Source of the DNA: Maea johnstoni
Taxonomy: Eukaryota > Annelida > Polychaeta > Spionida > Magelonidae
Assembly: GCA_963942565.1 (NCBI GenBank)
Contig: OZ012700.1
Span: 30,969,589 to 31,033,588 of the forward strand
DNA: 64,000 nt
Direction of reading: 5' to 3'
Below the pieces are notes generated by a model, which had not been told where the DNA came from, did no database searches, and was given only the letters and a program-made list of their open reading frames with translations. Of the stretch, positions 56,184 through 64,000 are shown one piece after another; the first letter of the stretch is position 1, and each line of letters starts with the position of its first letter. The position numbers and the translations under genes are program-made.

Positions 56184-57658
56184 GGTGAGGTAAAAGGACT
56201 TGAAGTGCTGTTTCGTCACAGGTAGTCGAGTGGGTCGATCAGCAGTAGTGCCGTGGGGAGTCAAAGGACTTGAAGTGCTGTTTCGTCATATGTTGTCGAG
56301 TGGGTCAGTCAGCAGTAGTGCCGTGGGGAGTCAAAGGACTTGAAGTGCAGTTTCGTCACAGGTAGTCGAGTGGGTCGGTCAGCGGTGGTGCGGTGGGTAG
56401 TCAAAGGACTTGAAGTGCTGTTTCGTCACAGGTAGTCGAGTGGGTCGGTCAGCGGTAGTGTGGTGGGGAGTCAAAGGACTTGAAGTGCTGTTTCGTCACA
56501 GGTAGTCAAGTGGGTCGGTCAGCGGTGGTAAGGTGGGGAGTCAAAGGACTTGAAGTGCTGTTTCGTCACAGGTAGTCGAGTGGGTCGATCAGCAGTAGTG
56601 CCGTGGGGAGTCAAAGGACTTGAAGTGCTGTTTCGTCATATGTTGTCGAGTGGGTCAGTCAGCAGTAGTGCCGTGGGGAGTCAAAGGACTTGAAGTGCAG
56701 TTTCGTCACAGGTAGTCGAGTGGGTCGGTCAGCGGTGGTGCGGTGGGTAGTCAAAGGACTTGAAGTGCTGTTTCGTCACAGGTAGTCGAGTGGGTCGGTC
56801 AGCGGTAGTGTGGTGGGGAGTCAAAGGACTTGAAGTGCAGTTTCGTCACAGGCAGTCGAGTGGGTCGGTCAGCGGTGGTGCGGTGGGTAGTCAAAGGACT
56901 TGAAGTGCTGTTTCGTCACAGGTAGTCGAGTGGGTCGATCTACAGTAGTGCCGTGGGGAGTCAAAGGACTTGAAGTGCTGTTTCGTCACAGGTAGTCAAG
57001 TGGGTCGGTCAGCGGTGGTAAGGTGGGGAGTCAAAGGACTTGAAGTGCTGTTTCGTCACAGGTAGTCGAGTGGGTCAGTCAGCGGTAGTGTGGTGGGGAG
57101 TCAAAGGACTTGAAGTGCTGTTTCGTCACAGGTAGTCAAGTGGGTTGGTCAGCAGTGGTGCCGTGGGGAGTCAAAGGACTTGAAGTGCAGTTTCGTCACA
57201 GGTAGTCGAGTGGGTTGGTCAGCGGTGGTGCGGTGGGTAGTCAAAGGACTTGAAGTGCTGTTTCGTCACAGGTAGTCGAGTGGGTCAGTCAGCGATCAGC
57301 AGTAGTGCCGTGGGGAGTCAAAGGACTTGAAGTGCAGTTTCGTCACAGGTAGTCGAGTGGGTTGGTCAGCGGTGGTGCGGTGGGTAGTCAAAGGACTTGA
57401 AGTGCTGTTTCGTCACAGGTAGTCCAGTGGGTCGATCAGCAGTAGTGCCGTGGGGAGTCAAAGGACTTGAAGTGCAGTTTCGTCACAGGTAGTCGAGTGG
57501 GTTGGTCAGCAGTGGTGCGGTGGGTAGTCAAAGGACTTGAAGTGCTGTTTCGTCACAGGTAGTCGAGTGGGTCGGTCAGCGGTAGTGTGGTGGGGAGTCA
57601 AAGGACTTGAAGTGCTGTTTCGTCACAGGTAGTCAAGTGGGTCGGTCAGCGGTGGTAA
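55819..57658 (+). repeat. Satellite duplication, offset 1,475 bp
   Basis: The 7 bp insertion (55,819/57,294) and 2 bp deletion (56,183/57,658) are repeated 21 monomers plus 5 bp apart. Confidence 0.8.
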
Positions 57659-60600
57659 GGTGAGGTAAAAGGACTTGAAGTGCTGTTTCGTCACAGGTAG
57701 TCGAGTGGGTCGATCAGCAGTAGTGCCGTGGGGAGTCAAAGGACTTGAAGTGCTGTTTCGTCATATGTTGTCGAGTGGGTCAGTCAGCAGTAGTGCCGTG
57801 GGGAGTCAAAGGACTTGAAGTGCAGTTTCGTCACAGGTAGTCGAGTGGGTCGGTCAGCGGTGGTGCGGTGGGTAGTCAAAGGACTTGAAGTGCTGTTTCG
57901 TCACAGGTAGTCGAGTGGGTCGGTCAGCGGTAGTGTGGTGGGGAGTCAAAGGACTTGAAGTGCTGTTTCGTCACAGGTAGTCGAGTGGGTCGGTCAGCGG
58001 TGGTGCGGTGGGTAGTCAAAGGACTTGAAGTGCTGTTTCGTCACAGGTAGTCGAGTGGGTCGATCAGCAGTAGTGCCGTGGGGAGTCAAAGGACTTGAAG
58101 TGCTGTTTCGTCATATGTTGTCGAGTGGGTCAGTCAGCAGTAGTGCCGTGGGGAGTCAAAGGACTTGAAGTGCAGTTTCGTCACAGGTAGTCGAGTGGGT
58201 CGGTCAGCGGTGGTGCGGTGGGTAGTCAAAGGACTTGAAGTGCTGTTTCGTCACAGGTAGTCGAGTGGGTCGGTCAGCGGTAGTGTGGTGGGGAGTCAAA
58301 GGACTTGAAGTGCAGTTTCGTCACAGGTAGTCGAGTGGGTCGGTCAGCGGTGGTGCGGTGGGTAGTCAAAGGACTTGAAGTGCTGTTTCGTCACAGGTAG
58401 TCGAGTGGGTCGATCTACAGTAGTGCCGTGGGGAGTCAAAGGACTTGAAGTGCTGTTTCGTCACAGGTAGTCAAGTGGGTCGGTCAGCGGTGGTAAGGTG
58501 GGGAGTCAAAGGACTTGAAGTGCTGTTTCGTCACAGGTAGTCGAGTGGGTCAGTCAGCGGTAGTGTGGTGGGGAGTCAAAGGACTTGAAGTGCTGTTTCG
58601 TCACAGGTAGTCAAGTGGGTCGGTCAGCAGTGGTGCCGTGGGGAGTCAAAGGACTTGAAGTGCAGTTTCGTCACAGGTAGTCGAGTGGGTTGGTCAGCGG
58701 TGGTGCGGTGGGTAGTCAAAGGACTTGAAGTGCTGTTTCGTCACAGGTAGTCGAGTGGGTCGATCAGCAGTAGTGCCGTGGGGAGTCAAAGGACTTGAAG
58801 TGCAGTTTCGTCACAGGTAGTCGAGTGGGTCAGTCAGCAGTAGTGCGCTGGGGAGTCAAAGGACTCGAAGTGCTGTTTTGTCGCAAGTAGTTGAGTGGGT
58901 CGGTCAACGGTAGTGCGACGGGGAGTCAAAGGACTTGAAGTGCAGTTTCGTCACAGGTAGTCGAGTGGGTCGATCAGCAGTAGTGCCGTGGGGAGTCAAA
59001 GGACTTGAAGTGCAGTTTCGTCACAGGTAGTCGAGTGGGTTGGTCAGCGGTGGTGCGGTGGGTAGTCAAAGGACTTGAAGTGATGTTTCGTCACAGGTAG
59101 TCGAGTGGGTCGATCAGCAGTAGTGTCGTGGGGAGTCAAAGGACTTGAAGTGCAGTTTTGTCACAGGTAGTCGAGTGGGTCAGTCAGCAGTAGTGCGCTG
59201 GGGAGTCAAAGGACTCGAAGTGCTGTTTCGTCGCAAGTAGTTGAGTGGGTCGGTCAACGGTAGTGCGACGGGGAGTCAAAGGACTTGAAGTGCAGTTTCG
59301 TCACAGGTAGTCGAGTGGGTCGATCAGCAGTAGTGCCGTGGGGAGTCAAAGGACTTGAAGTGCAGTTTCGTCACAGGTAGTCGAGTGGGTTGGTCAGCGG
59401 TGGTGCGGTGGGTAGTCAAAGGACTTGAAGTGCTGTTTCGTCACAGGTAGTCGAGTGGGTCGATCAGCAGTAGTGCCGTGGGGAGTCAAAGGACTTGAAG
59501 TGCAGTTTCGTCACAGGTAGTCGAGTGGGTCAGTCAGCGGTAGTGTGGTGGGGAGTCAAAGGACTTGAAGTGCTGTTTCGTCACATGTTGTCAAGTGGGT
59601 CAGTCAGCAGTAGTGCCGTGGGGAGTCAAAGGACTTGAAGTGCAGTTTCGTCACAGGTAGTCAAGTTGGTTGGTCAGCGGTGGTGCGGTGGGTAGTCAAA
59701 GGACTTGAAGTGCTGTTTCGTCACAGGTAGTCCAGTGGGTCGATCAGCAGTAGTGCCGTGGGGAGTCAAAGGACTTGAAGTGCAGTTTCGTCACAGGTAG
59801 TCGAGTGGGTTGGTCAGCAGTGGTGCGGTGGGTAGTCAAAGGACTTGAAGTGCTGTTTCGTCACAGGTAGTCGAGTGGGTCGGTCAGCGGTAGTGTGGTG
59901 GGGAGTCAAAGGACTTGAAGTGCTGTTTCGTCACAGGTAGTCAAGTGGGTCGGTCAGCGGTGGTAAGGTGAGGTAAAAGGACTTGAAGTGCTGTTTCGTC
60001 ACAGGTAGTCGAGTGGGTCGATCAGCAGTAGTGCCGTGGGGAGTCAAAGGACTTGAAGTGCTGTTTCGTCATATGTTGTCGAGTGGGTCAGTCAGCAGTA
60101 GTGCCGTGGGGAGTCAAAGGACTTGAAGTGCAGTTTCGTCACAGGTAGTCGAGTGGGTCGGTCAGCGGTGGTGCGGTGGGTAGTCAAAGGACTTGAAGTG
60201 CTGTTTCGTCACAGGTAGTCGAGTGGGTCGGTCAGCGGTAGTGTGGTGGGGAGTCAAAGGACTTGAAGTGCTGTTTCGTCACAGGTAGTCGAGTGGGTCG
60301 GTCAGCGGTGGTGCGGTGGGTAGTCAAAGGACTTGAAGTGCTGTTTCGTCACAGGTAGTCGAGTGGGTCGATCAGCAGTAGTGCCGTGGGGAGTCAAAGG
60401 ACTTGAAGTGCTGTTTCGTCATATGTTGTCGAGTGGGTCAGTCAGCAGTAGTGCCGTGGGGAGTCAAAGGACTTGAAGTGCAGTTTCGTCACAGGTAGTC
60501 GAGTGGGTCGGTCAGCGGTGGTGCGGTGGGTAGTCAAAGGACTTGAAGTGCTGTTTCGTCACAGGTAGTCGAGTGGGTCGGTCAGCGGTAGTGTGGTGGG

Positions 60601-61538
60601 GAGTCAAAGGACTTGAAGTGCAGTTTCGTCACAGGTAGTCGAGTGGGTCGGTCAGCGGTGGTGCGGTGGGTAGTCAAAGGACTTGAAGTGCTGTTTCGTC
60701 ACAGGTAGTCGAGTGGGTCGATCTACAGTAGTGCCGTGGGGAGTCAAAGGACTTGAAGTGCTGTTTCGTCACAGGTAGTCAAGTGGGTCGGTCAGCGGTG
60801 GTAAGGTGGGGAGTCAAAGGACTTGAAGTGCTGTTTCGTCACAGGTAGTCGAGTGGGTCAGTCAGCGGTAGTGTGGTGGGGAGTCAAAGGACTTGAAGTG
60901 CTGTTTCGTCACAGGTAGTCAAGTGGGTCGGTCAGCAGTGGTGCCGTGGGGAGTCAAAGGACTTGAAGTGCAGTTTCGTCACAGGTAGTCGAGTGGGTTG
61001 GTCAGCGGTGGTGCGGTGGGTAGTCAAAGGACTTGAAGTGCTGTTTCGTCACAGGTAGTCGAGTGGGTCGATCAGCAGTAGTGCCGTGGGGAGTCAAAGG
61101 ACTTGAAGTGCAGTTTCGTCACAGGTAGTCGAGTGGGTCAGTCAGCAGTAGTGCGCTGGGGAGTCAAAGGACTCGAAGTGCTGTTTTGTCGCAAGTAGTT
61201 GAGTGGGTCGGTCAACGGTAGTGCGACGGGGAGTCAAAGGACTTGAAGTGCAGTTTCGTCACAGGTAGTCGAGTGGGTCGATCAGCAGTAGTGCCGTGGG
61301 GAGTCAAAGGACTTGAAGTGCAGTTTCGTCACAGGTAGTCGAGTGGGTTGGTCAGCGGTGGTGCGGTGGGTAGTCAAAGGACTTGAAGTGATGTTTCGTC
61401 ACAGGTAGTCGAGTGGGTCGATCAGCAGTAGTGTCGTGGGGAGTCAAAGGACTTGAAGTGCAGTTTTGTCACAGGTAGTCGAGTGGGTCAGTCAGCAGTA
61501 GTGCGCTGGGGAGTCAAAGGACTCGAAGTGCTGTTTCG
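57658..61538 (+). repeat. Satellite duplication, offset 2,308 bp
   Basis: The 2 bp deletion (57,658/59,966) and both marker pairs (58,880/61,188 and 59,230/61,538) keep this spacing (33 monomers minus 2 bp). Private changes such as GTGATGTTTCGTC and the TTTCGTCGCAAG form of the marker are shared by both copies, pointing to a recent event. Confidence 0.85.
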
Positions 61539-64000
61539 TCGCAAGTAGTTGAGTGGGTCGGTCAACGGTAGTGCGACGGGGAGTCAAAGGACTTGAAGTG
61601 CAGTTTCGTCACAGGTAGTCGAGTGGGTCGATCAGCAGTAGTGCCGTGGGGAGTCAAAGGACTTGAAGTGCAGTTTCGTCACAGGTAGTCGAGTGGGTTG
61701 GTCAGCGGTGGTGCGGTGGGTAGTCAAAGGACTTGAAGTGCTGTTTCGTCACAGGTAGTCGAGTGGGTCGATCAGCAGTAGTGCCGTGGGGAGTCAAAGG
61801 ACTTGAAGTGCAGTTTCGTCACAGGTAGTCGAGTGGGTCAGTCAGCGGTAGTGTGGTGGGGAGTCAAAGGACTTGAAGTGCTGTTTCGTCACATGTTGTC
61901 AAGTGGGTCAGTCAGCAGTAGTGCCGTGGGGAGTCAAAGGACTTGAAGTGCAGTTTCGTCACAGGTAGTCGAGTGGGTTGGTCAGCGGTGGTGTGGTGGG
62001 GAGTCAAAGGACTAGAAGTGCTGTTTCGTCACAGGTAGTCGAGTGGGTCAGTCAGCGGTAGTGTGGTGGGGAGTCAAAGGACTTGAAGTGCTGTTTCGTC
62101 ACAGGTAGTCAAGTGGGTTGGTCAACGGTAGTGCGGTGGGTAGTCAAAGGACTTGAAGTGCTGTTTCGTCACAGGTAGTCGAGTGGGTCGATCAGCAGTA
62201 GTGCCGTGGGGAGTCAAAGGACTTGAAGTGCAGTTTCGTCACAGGTAGTCAAGTGGGTTGGTCAGCGGTGGTGCGGTGGGTAGTCAAAGGACTTGAAGTG
62301 CTGTTTCGTCACAGGTAGTCGAGTGGGTCGGTCAGCGGTAGTGTGGTGGGGAGTCAAAGGACTTGAAGTGCTGTTTCGTCACAGGTAGTCAAGTGGGTCG
62401 GTCAGCGGTGGTAAGGTGGGGAGTCAAAGGACTTGAAGTGCTGTTTTGTCACAGGTAGTCGAGTGGGTCGATCAGCAGTAGTGCCGTGGCGAGTCAAAGG
62501 ACTTGAAGTGCTGTTTCGTCACAGGTAGTCGAGTGGGTCAGTCAGCGGTAGTGTGGTGGGGAGTCAAAGGACTTGAAGTGCTGTTTCGTCACAGGTAGTC
62601 AAGTGGGTCGGTCAGCAGTGGTGCCGTGGGGAGTCAAAGGACTTGAAGTGCAGTTTCGTCACAGGTGGTCGAGTGGGTTGGTCAGCGGTGGTGCGGTGGG
62701 TAGTCAAAGGACTTGAAGTGCTGTTTCGTCACAGGTAGTCGAGTGGGTCGATCAGCAGTAGTGCCGTGGGGAGTCAAAGGACTTGAAGTGCTGTTTTGTC
62801 ATATGTTGTCGAGTGGGTCAGTCAGCAGTAGTGCCGTGGGGAGTCAAAGGACTTGAAGTGCAGTTTCGTCACAGGTAGTCGAGTGGGTCGGTCAGCGGTG
62901 GTGCGGTGGGTAGTCAAAGGACTTGAAGTGCTGTTTCGTCACAGGTAGTCGAGTGGGTCGGTCAGCGGTAGTGTGGTGGGGAGTCAAAGGACTTGAAGTG
63001 CTGTTTCGTCACAGGTAGTCAAGTGGGTCGGTCAGCGGTGGTAAGGTGGGGAGTCAAAGGACTTGAAGTGCTGTTTCGTCACAGGTAGTCGAGTGGGTCG
63101 ATCAGCAGTAGTGCCGTGGGGAGTCAAAGGACTTGAAGTGCTGTTTCGTCATATGTTGTCGAGTGGGTCAGTCAGCAGTAGTGCCGTGGGGAGTCAAAGG
63201 ACTTGAAGTGCAGTTTCGTCACAGGTAGTCGAGTGGGTCGGTCAGCGGTGGTGCGGTGGGTAGTCAAAGGACTTGAAGTGCTGTTTCGTCACAGGTAGTC
63301 GAGTGGGTCGGTCAGCGGTAGTGTGGTGGGGAGTCAAAGGACTTGAAGTGCAGTTTCGTCACAGGTAGTCGAGTGGGTCGGTCAGCGGTGGTGCGGTGGG
63401 TAGTCAAAGGACTTGAAGTGCTGTTTCGTCACAGGTAGTCGAGTGGGTCGATCTACAGTAGTGCCGTGGGGAGTCAAAGGACTTGAAGTGCTGTTTCGTC
63501 ACAGGTAGTCAAGTGGGTCGGTCAGCGGTGGTAAGGTGGGGAGTCAAAGGACTTGAAGTGCTGTTTCGTCACAGGTAGTCGAGTGGGTCAGTCAGCGGTA
63601 GTGTGGTGGGGAGTCAAAGGACTTGAAGTGCTGTTTCGTCACAGGTAGTCAAGTGGGTCGGTCAGCAGTGGTGCCGTGGGGAGTCAAAGGACTTGAAGTG
63701 CAGTTTCGTCACAGGTAGTCGAGTGGGTTGGTCAGCGGTGGTGCGGTGGGTAGTCAAAGGACTTGAAGTGCTGTTTCGTCACAGGTAGTCGAGTGGGTCG
63801 ATCAGCAGTAGTGCCGTGGGGAGTCAAAGGACTTGAAGTGCAGTTTCGTCACAGGTAGTCGAGTGGGTCAGTCAGCAGTAGTGCGCTGGGGAGTCAAAGG
63901 ACTCGAAGTGCTGTTTTGTCGCAAGTAGTTGAGTGGGTCGGTCAACGGTAGTGCGACGGGGAGTCAAAGGACTTGAAGTGCAGTTTCGTCACAGGTAGTC

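Larger units (their letters stand above)
29294..63925 (+). repeat. Marker monomer pair inside the satellite
   Basis: A distinctive pair of adjacent monomers (GTGCGCTGGGG, GGACTCGAAG, GTCGCAAGTAGTTGAG, AACGGTAGTGCGACGGGG) occurs 20 times, with GTCGCAAG starting at 29294, 30561, 32941, 34341, 34691, 35958, 38338, 39598, 42053, 43663, 44993, 48225, 50675, 53690, 55020, 58880, 59230, 61188, 61538 and 63918. Spacings are multiples of 70 after allowing for a 7 bp insertion and a 2 bp deletion, and reveal the higher-order structure. Confidence 0.9.
29033..64000 (+). repeat. 70 bp satellite array, about 500 monomers
   Basis: Unbroken head-to-tail 70 bp monomers from 29,033 past the window edge. A typical unit reads GTCAGCAGTAGTGCCGTGGG, GAGTCAAAGGACTTGAAGTG, CAGTTTCGTCACAGGTAGTC, GAGTGGGTCG in four consecutive pieces. 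My count for this unit is G27 C12 A15 T16 (56% G+C, strong G excess on this strand) with four CpGs (five in some variants). Variation sits mainly in GGGT(CGA/CAG/TGG/CGG)TCAGC, GTGCCG/GTGCGG/GTGTGG/GTAAGG and CAGTTT/CTGTTT; GTCAAAGGACT is nearly invariant. Every frame is closed at least once per few monomers on both strands, so the array does not encode protein. No insertion of unrelated DNA is visible over 35 kb. Confidence 0.99.

Noticed and set aside
29033-64000. CRISPR-like regular spacing
   Set aside because: There are no unique spacers; the whole 70 bp unit repeats, and the surrounding DNA is eukaryotic.
29033-64000. Repetitive protein-coding gene
   Set aside because: 70 is not a multiple of 3 and stops (TGA, TAG) occur in the monomer, so all frames close on both strands.

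Overview
The window reads as part of an intron-rich animal nuclear genome. It has spliced germline-gene exons with GT..AG borders, tRNA-derived SINEs, MITEs with clean target-site duplications, long A+T microsatellites, foldback elements, a broken replicative histone H2A copy and a very large satellite. A marine invertebrate (deuterostome or lophotrochozoan) fits best, but the sequence alone does not fix the species. No bacterial-style genes, rRNA, functional tRNA genes, CRISPR arrays or recognisable retroviral/LTR fossils were seen.

Region 1 (about 1-9,100) holds the only host gene I can support. It is a minus-strand, multi-exon fragment of a LOTUS (OST-HTH) germline protein most like Tudor-domain protein TDRD7. 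Six exons (8066-8162, 6785-6917, 5492-5659, 4546-4963, 3195-3275, 2297-2367) join with matching phases. The first two carry a LOTUS domain, the next two a disordered Arg/Pro/Gln/Ser-rich linker, and the fifth a helix resembling the end of a dsRNA-binding domain. The start exon and any Tudor domains are not found. Its introns carry TTAA-flanked MITEs, a hAT-like MITE and SINE copies.

Region 2 (about 9,400-29,030) is a patchwork of inverted-repeat elements. In order these are a 1.2 kb foldback with a flipped inner segment, a 250 bp palindrome with head-to-head telomere-type repeats at its centre, a 5.5 kb foldback with tandemly repeated arms (13,905-19,447) lying between two oppositely oriented copies of another repeat, the H2A fragment with a TATA box (20,880-21,060), a second foldback of about 3.7 kb rich in AGGTCA half-sites (22,815-26,545), and an approximately 842 bp tandem duplication interrupted by a 465 bp hAT-type MITE.

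Region 3 (29,033-64,000, past the window edge) is one uninterrupted array of about 500 copies of a 70 bp monomer. It is G+C-richer than its surroundings, CpG-rich, strongly G-skewed and non-coding. Diagnostic monomers, a 7 bp insertion and a 2 bp deletion show overlapping multi-kilobase duplications with offsets of 5,397, 5,465, 4,345, 2,308, 1,610 and 1,475 bp. This hierarchical satellite is the most striking feature of the window.
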